NCBI GenBank assembly: GCA_024291935.2
Contig: CM044322.1
Coordinates: forward strand, 24,675,405 to 24,739,404
Direction: 5' to 3'
Source: Okapia johnstoni
Taxonomy: Eukaryota > Chordata > Mammalia > Artiodactyla > Giraffidae
Length of the DNA: 64,000 nt
Position numbers and translations under genes: made by a program. The notes under the pieces were generated by a model. The model was given only the letters and a program-made list of their open reading frames with translations, ran no database searches and had not been told where the DNA came from. Shown here one piece after another: positions 22,440 to 36,050 of this stretch. Every line of letters starts with the position of its first letter. Within the stretch, counting starts at the first letter, position 1.

Positions 22440-24340
22440 CACATGCATCACTGAAGATGATAGGCACAAAAATCCTCAACAAAATACTAGGAGATATTAA
22501 TAGAAACCAACAGTGCAATAAAAGGATCATACTGGATCAAGCAGGAGTCACCCCGTGGATGCAAGTTTTCTTTAATATATTCAAATCAATGTGACATTTT
22601 ACATTATTGAACTAAAATAATAATAATAATAATAATAATGATCATCTCAATGGATGCCAAACAATCTTTTCACAAAATTCAGCACCCATTTATGATAAAA
22701 ATGAAAGGATAAATGAAACTGGCAAATGTTAAGCTCACTTATTATTCCAAGGCAACCTTGAGAAAGAAAAATGGAGTTGTACACATCTAGCTCCTTAACT
22801 TCAGACTTTACAACAAAGCTACAGTAATTAAAATGGTGTAGCACTGACCCAAAGACAGAAATAAGCACAATGAAGCAGTATAGAAGGTCCAGTGATAACC
22901 TATGCATCAATGGTCACCTAATCTATGGCAAAGAAGGCAAGAATATACAATGGAATAAAAGACACTCTCTTCAATAAGTGGTGCTGGGAAAACTGGACAG
23001 CATAAAAAGAATAAAATTCAAGCACCTACTAACATCAAACACAAAAATAAACTCAAAATGGATCAAACAACTAAATGTTAAGTCCAAAGTGTTAGGGCCA
23101 AAAGTGTTTGTCATTCAGTCATGCCCAAATCTTTGTGAACTGTGGACTGCAGCACACCAGGTTCCTTTGTTTATGGGGTTTCCCAGGCAAGAATACTGGA
23201 GTGGGTTGCCATTTCCTTCTCCAGGGGATCTTCCTGACCCAGAGATCAAACCTGGGTTTTCTGCACTACAGGCAGATTTTTTACCAGCTACCAGGGAAGT
23301 TACCAGGGAAGCCCAGATACTATAAATGTAAGTCAAATGATTTACATAAAACTCTTGGAGGAAAACAGCAGAACACCCTCTGACACAAATAGCAGCAAGA
23401 TCTTTTTGGATTCGCTTGGTGAGTAATGAAAGTAAAAACAAAAATAAACAAATGGGACCTAACTGAACTTAAAAGTTCTGGCACAGCAAGAGAACCAAAG
23501 CAGAAAGACAACACACAGAATGGGAGAAGATGTTTGCAAATGAAGCAACCAGCAAAGGATTAATCTCCAAAACGTACAAAAAGCTCATGCAGCTCAACAT
23601 ATATATATTTAAAAAAAAAAAAGCTGAACCACTCAATCTTAAAATGGGCAGAAGATCTAAATAGACATTTCTTCAAAGATGACATATAGATGGCCAAAAA
23701 GCACATGAAAAGATGCTCAGCATCACTAATTACTGAAGAAATGCAAATGAAAACTACAATGAGGTATCACCTCACATCATCAGAATACCATCATAAAAAT
23801 ATCTACAGGTAATAAATGCTAGAGAGGTGTGAAGAAAAGGGAACCCTCCTACACTGTTGGTGGGAATGTAAACTGGTTCAGTCACTATGGAGAACAGTAT
23901 GGCAGTTCCTTATAAAGCTCAAAATAGAGCTACTGTATGATCCAGCAATCCCCGTGGACATATACTGGAAAAAACTATTACATAATCCACCACAATGTTC
24001 ATTGCAGCACTATTTACCAAAGCCAAGACACAGAAGCAACCTAAGTGTTCATCAACAGAGGAATAGATAAATAAAATGTGGTACATATACACAATGGAAT
24101 GTTAGTCAGTTATAAAAAAGAATGAAATAATGCCAGTTGCAGCAACATGGATGGATCCAGATATTGTCATGCTGAGTAAGCCAGAGAAAAAGACAAATAT
24201 CATATGATATTGCCTATATGTGGGGCCTTTTAAAAATGGTACAAATGAACTTATTTAAAAAACTGAAATAGAGTCACAGATCTAGAAAGAAAACTTATAG
24301 TTAACAGAAGGAAAGGGAAAAGAATAAATTAAGAATTGGG
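22440..24340 (+). mobile_element. L1 ORF2 3' fragment, older copy
   Basis: Degenerate L1 ORF2 3' half on the plus strand (AAAATCCTCAACAAAATACT; the frame at 23816-24070 has [18 protein letters not shown]). It contains a (TAA)n run at about 22612-22638 and a Bov-tA at 23105-23325. It stops abruptly at the 5' end of the next L1 near 24343. Confidence 0.8.
23105..23325 (-). mobile_element. Bov-tA SINE inside the L1 fragment
   Basis: GTTTGTCATTCAGTCATGCC through CTACAGGCAGATTTTTTACC and CCAGGGAAGCCC. Confidence 0.85.
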
Positions 24341-25309
24341 ATTGGGAGAGAACAAGATGGCAGAGGAGTAGGTGGATGTGGAGTACATCTCTCTACACGG
24401 ATACATCAAGAATACACCTTCTGACACAAAAGTGCATGCAGAACACCAGCTGAGAGTGAACAGGAGTACCTGACCAGCGGAAAAGAATATATAGAACGAT
24501 GCAAAACTCAGTAGGATGAAGGAACTAGAGGGAAAAACAAGAGTGTTAGTAGGACTGGACCTGCCCTCAGTGGGTGGGGGAACTGAAGCAGGAGTTCGAT
24601 CCCCACATCAGGGCAATTGTCTGAGTCAGAGAAGAAACATTTAAGGCTGAGAGTTACACAGTTGATCTGCAGCAGCCTAAATGGAATGAGAATCAAACAG
24701 TCCTTGCCACAGCCATGCATACCCCAGACAGGGTCGCCGGTCTCCTAGAAGGCATGGTGGCTGGGAGCTGGAGTTTAGAGATTCTGGAACAATCGCAAGA
24801 AAAGGGCTGCTGTTGACTGTGGAGAGTCAGATCGAGGGGCTGTGAGGGAGGAGATTGTTGTGGGAAATGCCTGTGGAGGGAAGCCAGGCAGCCATGGAAG
24901 CAAGGCAATACTGCTGAGTCATGTGTAGGGGGTGGAGCCATCAGCATAGCCTCTCTCTCCCCACATGCCAATATCCAGAGTTGAACAATAGAGAGGCTGG
25001 CTCATCAAACGCCTGACTCACTGAACTACAGAGCAGGACCCCACCCAGGGTGCCGCATTAAGTGCCTGATCTGAGTGCCTGAACAGTTAACAGAGCTACA
25101 GAGAAAGACTGGCCAAAGAGGCCTTCTGATCACCAGCTACAAGAGGCTCGAAAAAATACTCTGATAGGGCCATAACTCCTGCAGAGGAGGCAATCTGTAG
25201 CCCTGCACACTTGACACCGACAGGGTCCCTGCAAGCCAAGCAGCTGCACTCCCTTCATGCTCAACTCTCACTGGGGCAAAGCTGCCACAGGCAAAAAAAG
25301 TCTTGCGTT

Positions 25310-25450
25310 TATGCATGTGGGGTCGCTTTGGTGGTGTCCGGCTCTTTACGACCTTGTAGACTGTGGCCTACAAGACTTCTCTGTCAGGGGGTTCTCCAGG
25401 CAAGAATCCTGGAGCTTATGGGCCAGTACTGGTTGCCATAGCCTTCTAGA
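25310..25450 (-). mobile_element. Partial Bov-tA in the L1 5' region
   Basis: GTCCGGCTCTTTACGACC and GTTCTCCAGGCAAGAATCCT mark a truncated SINE. Confidence 0.7.
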
Positions 25451-26049
25451 GCACTCTATTTCCTGCTTCCCTAGCCGTCAACTCCCCTGAGTACCTGGTG
25501 CTGCCAGAACCCATGCGACCCAAGAAGCTGCACCACCTCCATACCTGGCCCACACAGAAGCAAACCCAAGTCCTCCAGGGCAGGCTCAGGAGCAAACCCA
25601 CATGCAGAGGTGGAAATAAAACCACAATTAAACCCAGGGGCAGTGTGGCTAAAGAAGAAGACCTAAAACCTTCCCACCAGCTATGCAAGCTGCAGATTAA
25701 ATCCACATGATCAACTAGGCAGACTCTGTTTATGGAATGTATAAAAAGACATTGAGAGCTCCCACAAAAGAAAACACACTATTTCTGATAGCTGTGGACA
25801 TTGGAGGCAAGAACACACAGGAATAGGACCAGATCAGAATCTGAGCTGCCCCCATAGCAGGTCCAGAGATCAGCACAGTGTTGGAGGGCATCCTAGGAAG
25901 TTAAGGTGGACTGTGACTCCCAGCAAGGGAAAGGACTCTGACAGTAGTGACTCAAGAAAAACATTTATTATTCTTAGGTTTTTGACTTGTTCTGTAGATT
26001 CTTTTGGACTTTTTCTCTTTTTATCCTTTTTTCCCCGCTCTCTGATGTA

Positions 26050-26900
26050 GTTGTCCATTTTTTTGGCACTATGAAATCTAATTAAGCTTTTGAGCTTTTT
26101 TTTTCTTTTCTTTTCTCAGTCACATTTTTTATTGTTATTATAAACCTCTGCCTCTACGTTAGGCTTTTGCAGTTCTGTGGAGTTTTCCTTTTTTATCTCT
26201 TTTCTGTTTTTTTAATTTTAGCTTTTAATTTTTTAAACCTATTATTGATTTTTTCTACATCTATTCCTTTGTTTGCTTTTCCTACTGTTCTTTCCCCCTT
26301 GCAGTTAATCGTTCATGTGTATAAGTCGCTGTATCTACCTCTGTTTAACTTCGCATATCCTTTCTTTCTTTACTTTCCTTCCTTCCCTCTTAACACATTT
26401 GTTAGTTTTATTTTCGTTACTTTATTCCCCAACTGACATGTTGTTTAGTTGTGTTTTCTGGTTTGTGCTTTGGTTACTTTCGTTCTTAACTGGTAGACAT
26501 AATTTTTGATTTCCTTTGTCTGCTGGGTCAATCTATTGTACTCTATTTTTGCCGGACTGTTTTCATTTTGCTTATGGGTATATATGTCTATGTGTATATT
26601 CAGTCACACTTTTATTGTTGTTATAAAATTCTGCCTCTACATTGGGCTTTTGCAGTTCCGTGGAGTTTTCCTTTTTTTCATGTTTTTCTTTCTCTTCCTT
26701 TTTTCTTTTCTCTTTTTAATAATTTTAATTTTTTTAAATCTATTACATTTTTTCTATATTTATTCCTCTGTTTGCCTTTCCCACTATTTGTCCCCTTTCA
26801 GGTAACCTTTAATGTTTTTTTCATCTTTTTAACTTTGCATTTCTTCCTTTTTTCTTTTCCTCTCAACATGTTTGTTCCCCTTTTTAATAATGTTTAATTT
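26050..26900 (+). repeat. T-rich internal duplication within the L1
   Basis: CAGTCACATTTTTTATTGTT at about 26118 recurs as CAGTCACACTTTTATTGTTG at about 26601. Both are followed by CTGCCTCTAC.TT.GGCTTTTGCAGTTC.GTGGAGTTTTCC. The period is about 482 bp. The plus-strand frames here (26167-26436, 26506-26805) are low-complexity Phe/Leu-rich translations, not genes. Confidence 0.75.
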
Positions 26901-27520
26901 TTTCATTTTTGACTATTTGTTTTAATCTCACTAAATGCCATAACAAACCACTTGTGGAATCTTTGTTCCTGAACAGAAATCTAGCCCTGAGCCTTTAGAG
27001 TGGAAGCGCTGACTCCAAGACCCTAGACTACCAGAGAACTAACCCTAGGGAGGATCAAATAGTGAGAATTCACACAAAGGAAACCACCTGAATACAAGAC
27101 CCTGCATCCAAGCACCCAACCACCAGTAGCACACTGTGCAGGACGCCTTATCTAAACAACAAACAAAGCAAAAATACAAACCCAATCATCAGCAGACAGG
27201 ATAACCACCTCACTCAGCCTTGCCAATCAGAGGAAAATCAAAGAAACATACCAAAAAAAAAAAAAAAAAACCTCAGCACAAATCTCACTCTATACAAAGC
27301 TTACACAAACCACTGGACCAAACTTAGGAGAGCCAAAACCAAAAGAAAGAAAGAATCAAATCTTGAAGCCTGGGAAAAGGAGACCTCAAACACAGTAAGT
27401 TTAAAAAAAAACAATGAAAAGGCAGAGAAATACTACACACATGAAGGAACAAACTAGGAACACAGAAATCCAAATAAATGAAGGGGAAATAGGTAAACTA
27501 CTGAAAAAGAATTCAGAATA

Positions 27521-28003
27521 ATGATAATAAAGATGATCAAAAACCTTGAAAGTAAAATGGAGAAAATGCAAGACTCAATTAGCAAAGATCTAGGAGAATT
27601 AAAAAATAAACCTGCAGAGACAAACACAATTACTGAAATTAAAAATACTCTAGAAGGAATCAATAGAATATCTGAGGCAGAAGAACAAACCAGTGAGCTG
27701 GAAGATAAAATGGTGGAAATAACTTCTGAAGAGCAGAATAAAGCAAAAAGAATGGAAAGAACTGAGAATAGTCTCAGAGACCTCTGGAACAATATCAAAT
27801 GCACCAACATTCAAATTATAGTGGTCCCAGAAGAAGAAGAAAAAAACAAAGGGTACGAGAAAGTTTCTGAAGAGATTGTAGTTGAAAATTTCCCCAAAAT
27901 GGAAAAGGAAATAATCAAGTCCAAGAGGCACAAAGAGTTCCATACAGATAAACCGAAGGAGAAACACATCAAGACATATACTAATCAAACTAACAAAGAC
28001 TAA
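27521..28003 (+). pseudogene. L1 ORF1p remnant
   Basis: A 160-residue frame with the L1 ORF1 coiled coil (Lys/Glu-rich, LESKMEKMQDSISKDLGELK) and the start of the RNA-recognition domain (VPEEEEKNKGYEKVSEEIV, ENFPKMEKEI). A stop at 28001-28003 cuts it. C-terminal-domain sequence continues in other frames to about 28260 (AAGGAAAAGCAACAAGTAAC). Confidence 0.8.
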
Positions 28004-28369
28004 CACAAAGAAAGAATATTAAAAGCAGCAAAGGAAAAGCAACAAGTAACATACAAGGGAAACCCCATACGTTTAACAGTTGTTCTTTCAGCAGAAACTC
28101 TGTAGGCCAGAAGGGAATGGGAGGATATATTTATAAAGTACTGAAAGGGAAAAATATACAACCAAGTTACATTACTCAGCAAGGCTCTCATCCAAAATTG
28201 ATGGAGAAATAAAAAGTTTTTCAGAAAAGCAAAAGTTAAGAGAATTCAGTACCACCAAACCAGCTTTACAACAACTACTAAAGGGACTTATGTAGTCAAG
28301 AAAAACAAGAGAAGAAAAAAAATTTACAAAATCAGTCCCAAACAATTAAGAAAATGGCAATAGGAACAT

Positions 28370-31300
28370 ATATATCAATAATTACTTTAAATGTAAATGG
28401 ATTAAATTCTCCAACCAAAACACAGACTGGCTGAATGGATACAAAAACAAGATCCATATATTTGCTGTTTACAAGAAACCCACTTCAGACCTAAAGACAC
28501 ATATAGACTGAAACTGAGAGGATGGAAAGATATATTTCATGCAAATGGGAAGCAAAAGAAAGCTGGAGTATCAATCCTCATATCAGACAAAACAGACCTT
28601 AAAATAAAGAAGAATACAAGAGATAAGGAAGGACACTACATAATGATCAAGGAATCAATCCAAGAGGAAGACATAACAATTGTAAACACCTATGCACCCA
28701 ACATAGGAGCACCTCAACACATAAGACAAACCCTAACAAACATAAAAGGAGAATTTGACAGTAACAATAATAATAGGAGATTTTAACACCCCTCTCACAC
28801 CAATGGACAGATCATCAAAACAGAAAATTAATAAGGAAACACAAATCTTAAATGATACATTACACGAGATAGCTCTCATTGATATCTTCAGGACATTCCA
28901 TACAAATGCAGAAGAATACACCTTCTCAAGTGAGCATGGAACATTCTCCAGGACAGACACATCTTGGTTCACAAATCAAACCTCAGCAAATTTAAGAAAA
29001 TTGAAATCGTATCAAGCATCTTCTTCGACCACAACTCTATGAGACTAGATATCAGTTACAAGAAAAAAATTGTAAGAAACACAAACACATGGAGATTAAA
29101 CAATAGGTTTCTAAATAACCAACAGGTTACTGAAGAAATCAAAAGGGAAATAAAAAAAAATTCTAGAAACAAACAATGAAAACAGGACAACTCAAAACTT
29201 ATGGGATGCAGCAAAAGCAGTTCTAAGGGGGAAGTTTATAGCAATACAATCCTATTTCAAGAAAATCAAAAACATTGAATAGACAACATAACTTTACACC
29301 TAAAACAACTTGAAAAATAACAACAGAAAAAAAAACCCCACCAAAATTAGTAGAAGGAAAGAAATCGTTAAGATCTGAGCAGAAATAAAGGAAATGATAG
29401 TAAAGATTAATAAAACTAAAAGCTGGTTCTTTGAGAAGATAAACAAAATTGACAAACCTTTAGCCAGATTCATCAAGAAAAAAAGAGAGAAGAATCAAAT
29501 CAACAAAATCAGAAATAAAAAAGGAAAGGTTACAACAGATCATGCAGAAGCACAAAGGATTATAAGAGACTATTATGAACAACCATATTGTAATAAAATG
29601 GATAACCTGGAAGAAATGGACAGATTCTTAGAAAAGTTCAATCTCTCAAGACTAAACCAGGAAGAAATATAAACTATGAACAACCAAATTACAAGCACTG
29701 AAATTGAAGCTGTGATTAAAAAAAAATCTCCCAAAAACAAAAGCCCAGGACCAGATGGCTTCACAGGAGAATTCTATCAAACATTTAGAGAAGAGCTAAT
29801 TCCTATCCTTGTAAAACTCTTTCAAAAAATTGCAGAGGAAGGAACACTTCCAAATTCATTCTATGAGGCCACCATCACCCTGATAGCAAAACCAAAGACA
29901 ACACAAGAAAAAGAAAACTACAGACCAATATCACTGATGAACAAAGAGGCAAAAATCCTCAACAAAATCTTAGCAAACAGAATTCAGCAACACATCAAAA
30001 AATTCATGCACCATGATCAAGTTGGGTTTATTCTAGAGATGTAAGGATTCTTCAACATATGCAAATCAATCAATGTGATACACCATATTAACAAATTGAA
30101 AGATAAAAACCATATGATAATCTCAATAGATGTAGAAAAGGCCTTTGACAAAATTCAGCACCCATTTATGATGAAAACTCTTCAAAAAATGGGCATAGCA
30201 GAACCTACCTCAACATAGTAAAGGCCATATATGATAAGCCTACAGCAAACATTATTTTCAATAGTGAAAAACTTAAAGCATTCCCTCTAAGATCGGAAAT
30301 AAGACAAGGATGTCCACTCTCACCACTATTATTCAATATAGTTTTGAAAGTCCTAGTTACAGCAATCAGAGAAGAAAAAGAAATTAAAAAAATCCAGAAC
30401 GTAAAAGAAGAAGCAAAGCTCTCACTGTTTGCAGGTGACATGATACTGCACATAGAAAACTCTAAAGATAGTATCAGAAAATAGAGCTAATCAGTGAATT
30501 TAGCAAAGTTGCAGGATACAAAATCAATACACAGAAATCGCTTCCATTTCTATATACTAACAATAAAAAATCAGCAGGAGCAATTAAAGAATCAATCCCA
30601 TTCACCATTGCAACAAAAATAATTAAATATCTAGGAATAAACTTACCTAAGGAGACAAAAGAACTGTACACAGAAAATTATAAGACACTGATGAAAGAAA
30701 TCAAAGATGACATAAACAAATGAAGAGATATTCCATGTCCCTGAGTAGGAAGAATCAATATTGTGAAAATGACTATACTACCAAATACAACCTACAGATT
30801 CAATGTGATCCCTATCAAATTACCAATGACATTTTTCACAGAACTAGAACAAAAAATTTCACAGTCCATATGGAAACACAAAAGACCCGGAATAGCCAAA
30901 GCAGTCTAGAGAAAGAAGAATGGAGCTGGAGGAATCAACCTTCCTGACTTCAGATTACACTACAAAGCTACAGGCATCAAGACAGTATGGTACTGGCACA
31001 AAAACAGAAATATAGACCAATGGAACGAGATAGAAAGCCCAGAAATAAATCCGTGCACCTGTGGGTACCTTATTTTTGACAAAGGAGGCAAGAACATACA
31101 ATGGGGCAAAGACAGCCTCTTCAATAAATGGTGCTGGGAAAATTGGACAGCTACATATAAAAGGATGAAATCAGAACACTTCTAACACCATACACAAAGA
31201 TAAACTCAAAATGGGTTAAAGACCTAAATGTAAGACCAGAAACTATAAAACTCTTAGAGGAAAACATAGGCAGAACACTTGATGACATAAATCAAAGCAA

Positions 31301-32117
31301 GATCTTCTATGACTCACCTCCTAGAGTAACGAAAATGAAAACAAAAGTAAACAAGTGGGACCTGATTAAGCTTAAAAGCTTTTGCACAGCAAATGAAACT
31401 GTAAGCAAGGTGAAAAGACAGACCTCAGAATGGGAGAAAATAATAGCAAATGAAACAACTGACAAAGGATTAATTTTCAAAATATACAAGCAGCTCATAA
31501 AACTCAATGCCAGAAAAACAAACAACCCAACCAAAGAGTGGGAAAAAGACCTAAACAGACATTTCTCCAAGGAATACATACATACGGCTAATAAACACAT
31601 GAAAAGATGCTCAACATTGCTCATTATTAGAGAAACGCACAACAAAACTACAATGAGATGTCACCTCACAGTGGTCAGAATTGCTGGAGAGGGTATGGAG
31701 TAAAGGGAACACTCTTGCACTGTTGGTGGGAATGTAAATTGATACAGCCACTATGGAAATGGTATGGAGATTCCTTAAAACACTAGGAATAAAACCACCA
31801 TATGACCCAGCAATCCCACTCCTAGGCATATGCCCTGAGGAAACCAAAATTTAAGGAGACACGTGTACTGCATTGTTCATTGCTGCACTATTTACAATAG
31901 CTAGAACATGGAAGCAACCTAGATACCCATCAAGAGATGAATGGATAAAGAAGTTGTGGTACATATACACAATGGAATATTACTCAGCCATAAAAAGGAA
32001 TGCATTTGAGTCAGTTCTGATGAGGTGGTTTAACCTAGAGCCTACTATACAGAGTGAAGTGAGTGAGAAAGAGAAAGATAAATATCACATTCTAATGCAC
32101 ATATATGGAATCTAGAA
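28370..32117 (+). pseudogene. L1 ORF2p remnant (endonuclease and reverse transcriptase)
   Basis: Fragments in shifting frames. The endonuclease start (ATTACTTTAAATGTAAATGG) is near 28381. RT text is at 29676-30044 ([53 protein letters not shown]). Motif C near 30427 reads FAGDMIL where active elements have F/YADD, so a catalytic Asp is gone. The C-terminal part is at 31335-32115. Inactive. Confidence 0.8.
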
Positions 32118-32398
32118 AAATGGTACTGAAATATTTACAGGGCAGCAATGGAGAAACACACATAGAGAACAGACTTATGGACATGTGGAGAGGAGAGGAG
32201 AGGGAGAGATGTATGGAAAGAGTAACATGGAAACTTACATTACCATATGTAAAATAGATAGCCAATGGGAATTTGCTGTATGGCTCAGGAAACTCAAATA
32301 GGAGCTCTGTATCAACCAAGAAGGGTGGGGGGGAGGGTGATGGGAGGGAGGCTCAAAAGGGAGGGAATATATGTACACCTCTGGCTGATTCATGTTGA

Positions 32399-33078
32399 TT
32401 TGAGAAAACTCAACGTTCAGGAAACTAAGATCATGGCATCTAGTCCCATCACTTCATGGCAAATAGATGGCGAAAGAACGGAAACAGTGACAGATTTTAT
32501 TTTCTTGGGCTCCAAAATCACTGAAGATGGTGACTACAGCCATGAAAGTAAACGAGCTTGTTTGCTCCTTGAAAGAAAAGCTATGACCAACCTAGACAGC
32601 ACATTAAAAAGCAGAGACATTACTTTGCCCGCAAAGGTCAAAGCTACGGTTTTTCCAGTAGTCATGTATGCATGTGAGAGTTGGACTATAAAGAAAGCTG
32701 AGCGCCGAAGAATTGATGCTTTTTCACTGTGGTGTTGAAGAAGACTCTTGAGAGTCCCTTAGACTGCAAGGAGATCCAACCTGTCCAACCTAAAGGAAAT
32801 CAGTCCTGAATATTCACTGGAAGTTCTGATGCTGAAGCTCCAAAAATTTGGCCACCTGATGCAAAGAACTGACTCATTGGAAAAGACCCTCATGCTGGGA
32901 AAGATTGAATGTGGGAAGAGAAAGGGACGACAGAGGATGAGATGGTTGGATGGCATCACTGACTCGATGGACATGAATTTGAGTAAGTTCCAGGAGTTGG
33001 TGATGGACAGGGAAGCCTGGCGTGCTGCAGTCCATGGGGGTGGCAAAGAGTTGGACATGACTGAGTGATTGAATGGGA
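32399..33078 (+). mobile_element. BovB (RTE) LINE 3' fragment
   Basis: AAGATCATGGCATCTAGTCC, ATCACTTCATGGCAAATAGA, GAAAAGCTATGACCAACC, GAGAGTCCCTTAGACTGC, through GCAAAGAGTTGGACATGACT. 5'-truncated and joined directly to the L1. Confidence 0.9.
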
Positions 33079-33079
33079 A

Positions 33080-34640
33080 AAGAAACAGCTCCTGTTTACA
33101 GCAAGATGGTAATGGATCCAAAGTGGGACCAGAGCCCGTTGAGCACTGCAGGGGGCAAGGACCACCAACCCAGACACCTGGCCTTTTAAAAAAAGCACAA
33201 AGGGCAAGACATTTCAGGGCAAGAAGAGATCTGAGTTGGGAGAGTAAAAGACTTATTGGACCTGAGAAAAACTTTGTCAGCTCCAGCGCTCCAATAAGAG
33301 AGCCACAGAGGGGAGGGCCTCTGCAGGGAACTAGTCCCAAGGGTCTCCTAAAAGGTGTCACCTCTAGGAAGAGCAGGAGTCAGGGTCCTCCTCTGTAACC
33401 CGGGTGGAGTTGCCTCCTGCATTCCTGGATGCCTAATGGATCCAGAAGAGCAGTGCAAACTGTTCACACAGCAGTGCAAACTGACTATGCCTTGGGGTTA
33501 GTCGTAAAACTCCAAATAACTCAGAGGAATTTGAGACGATTTCCTTTATTACTGCTGCTTTCAGTGGAAGGGTGTCTCAACATTGTAGCCATGCTCCAGG
33601 TTCTAGGAGAGGAGACATTGGTAGGCTGCAGAGAGAGAGGGCTCTGAGTCAGCTTGTGCTGGGAGAGGGAACTGGATGCACAGAAAGGAACATTCTAAAC
33701 GCCAGAGCAGGGAGCCAGAAGCAGATGTTTTGGAATCTCACTTGGGATCCTGTGACTGGAGAATCAGGACAGAACAACTCCCTGATGGGCTCAAGGGGCT
33801 GCTCTGACCTGTGCAGCAAATAAGGCCATGAGGAGAAGCAACCAAGATGGCAGAAATGCTAAACCTAGGCTCCTCACCAGACTCTGGGGGTCCTACTGGC
33901 CCAGAACTGGGGGAGGAAGGATGGTATCTCTGTACACATAGGCTCCCTTCTCCTTGACACAGAGTGTGTCTCCTGAGCAAACAGGCTCTGTGTGGAGGTG
34001 AACAGAGGATGTTACACTCTACTCAGGGGGAAGGGAGAGGGCTGGGATTTTATAGTTTCTAGAATACTCCAATACTTAGACTACTTCTACCTCTTTGGAT
34101 CTCACAGAAGCTGGAATCTCATACAAACATCCTCAGCTTGGACCCTGCTATTTCTTCATTTTCACTGACATCACGTGAAGTCTGTCAGTCAGTCCATCCT
34201 AACAACTTAGGTTGTCTGACAACTCAGGGGCCTTCTGAACCTTTCAACTGAGGGAATCTACCAATTATTCACAGCATGGATGTCACAACTTCCTCTCCCA
34301 AGCCCAGCCCTGAATCCACCAAGCTAAAAATTTGGAAAAGAGCAGTAAGCTTTACATTTTCTATGAAGCTTACTTGAGGTAGTGGGTAAAAAGTGCTGAC
34401 ACTCTTGCTCATCCAGTCTGTGTTCAGTAAACAGAGATGTTCAAGATTATCATTGTTACTAAGTCACTCTATGGAAGGTCATTAATAAAGGCTTTTGGTA
34501 GCCTGGGAGTTAAAATGTTTAATGAGTACAATCCAATTTAAGCTTACTTTATGCAAAGGCGACTTATATCTGTGATAAAAAATATGTGAAAGGAATCCTC
34601 TGAAAGGATACCAAGGTAGAGAACACAACTCAAAACTCCT
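33080..34640. other. Nothing recognised
   Basis: No gene-like frame and no SINE or LINE signature was recognised. It contains short frames (33069-33398, 33572-33823) without domains. An old repeat cannot be excluded. Confidence 0.35.
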
Positions 34641-34644
34641 AATC

Positions 34645-34935
34645 TTGGATTTCCCTGATATTTCAGTAGACAAGTGTCTGTCTGCCAAGGTGGGTGATAT
34701 GGATTTGATCCCTGGTTGAGGAGATTCCACATGCTGCCAGGCAACTAAGCCCATGTGCCACAACTACTGAAGCCTTTGCGCCTTAGAGACTGTGCTCTGA
34801 AACAAGAGAAGCCACTACAATGAGAAGCCAGAGCATCCCAATAAAGAGTAGCCCCTGCTCACTGCAACTAGACTGGTGCAGCAACGAAGACCCAGTGCAG
34901 CCAAAAATAAATTAATGAATGAATAAAATAAACCC
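34645..34935 (+). mobile_element. CHR-type SINE
   Basis: GCAACTAAGCCCATGTGCC, ACAACTACTGAAGCC, AAGAGAAGCCACTACAATGA and GCAGCCAAAAATAAATTAAT. Confidence 0.85.
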
Positions 34936-35239
34936 CCTAGCTTTCTTTGGTTGTTTTATAACTGAAATACTTGGACATCTCAGTGAATGGAGGAAAGAAA
35001 GGCATGGAGATTTCTTGGGGGTAGAGGGAGAATTTTGTTTTCTCTGCATCCTGAAACTGCAAAAAATCTCTGTGAGATGCAGCCCGGGGTGGGAGTCTTC
35101 CCTATACATGGCAGATCCTTAATATACTTATATAGAGAGAGTGTGTCTGAATTTTGTAGTGAAAGGTGTTGGTATTTGTGAACACTGCATACTATGAGGA
35201 GAAGAACAGAATTTTATTTTGTGGGGAATAGCATCACTT

Positions 35240-35515
35240 TCGGAGAAGGCAATGGCACCCCACTCCAGTACTCTTGCCTGGAAAATCCCATGGACGGAGG
35301 AGCCTGGTAGGCTGCAGTCCATGGGGTCACTAAGAGTCGGACACGACTGAGCGACTTCACTTTCACTTTTCACTTTCATGCATTGGAGAAGAAAATGGAA
35401 ACCCACTCCAGTGTTCTTGCCTGGGGAATCCCAGGGACGGGGGAGCCTGGTGGCTGCCATCTATGGGGTCGCATAGAGTCAGACACGACTGAAGCGACTT
35501 GGCAGCAGCAGCAGC
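35240..35515 (+). mobile_element. BovA2 SINE
   Basis: GGAGAAGGCAATGGCACCCC through CGACTTGGCAGCAGCAGCAG, with both monomers present. Confidence 0.92.
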
Positions 35516-35684
35516 ATCACTTTGGTCAGAATTTTTGTTGAACTTCTCTAATTTTGAAGAAATAGAATTATCAAAATATACTTGGGAAAAAGCCTATAGG
35601 ATTATGGTTTGGCTACCAAGCCCCAAGGAAAGTGGCTGTGGCAAATTTCCATCTAAGAGTAACTTCTGTGCATGCTGACCTGCG

Positions 35685-35890
35685 TGTGTGTGCTACATCA
35701 CTTCAGTCATGTCCAGTTCTTTGCGACCCTATGGACTGCAGCCCACCAGACTTCTCTGTCCATGAGTTTCTCCAGGCAAGAATACTGGAGTGGGTTGCCG
35801 TGCCCTCCAGGGATCTTTTCGACCCAGGATTAAAACCTGGTCTCTTTCATCTCCTGTATTAATAAGTGTTCTTTGCCACTAGTGACATGT
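35685..35890 (-). mobile_element. Bov-tA SINE
   Basis: GTGTGTGCTACATCACTTCA through TGAGTTTCTCCAGGCAAGAA and a diverged head (TCCTGTATTAATAAGTGTTC). Confidence 0.8.
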
Positions 35891-36050
35891 GGGAAGAACC
35901 TAAAGGAAAATGCATATTGGCAGCAGCTGCCACTCTGTATATAATATATCGTCACCCTGCTTATTTAACTTCTAAGCAAAGTACCTCATGCAAAATGCCA
36001 GGCTGGATGAAGCACAAGCTGGAATTAAGATTTCTGGGAGAAATATTGGA

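Larger units (their letters stand above)
24343..32398 (+). mobile_element. Nearly full-length degenerate L1 (ruminant L1 type)
   Basis: About 8 kb. It starts with an L1 5'-UTR-like GAGAACAAGATGGCAGAGG, continues through a T-rich stretch (26.0-26.9 kb), an ORF1 remnant (27.5-28.3 kb) and an ORF2 remnant (28.4-32.1 kb), and reaches 3'-UTR sequence (CTGGCTGATTCATGTTGAT). No poly(A) tail is present; it abuts a BovB 3' piece at about 32399. Many stops and frameshifts make it inactive. Confidence 0.85.

Noticed and set aside
26167..26897. Phe/Leu-rich plus-strand frames looking like membrane proteins.
   Set aside because: They arise from the T-rich stretch inside the L1, which gives Phe, Leu and Ser in any frame.
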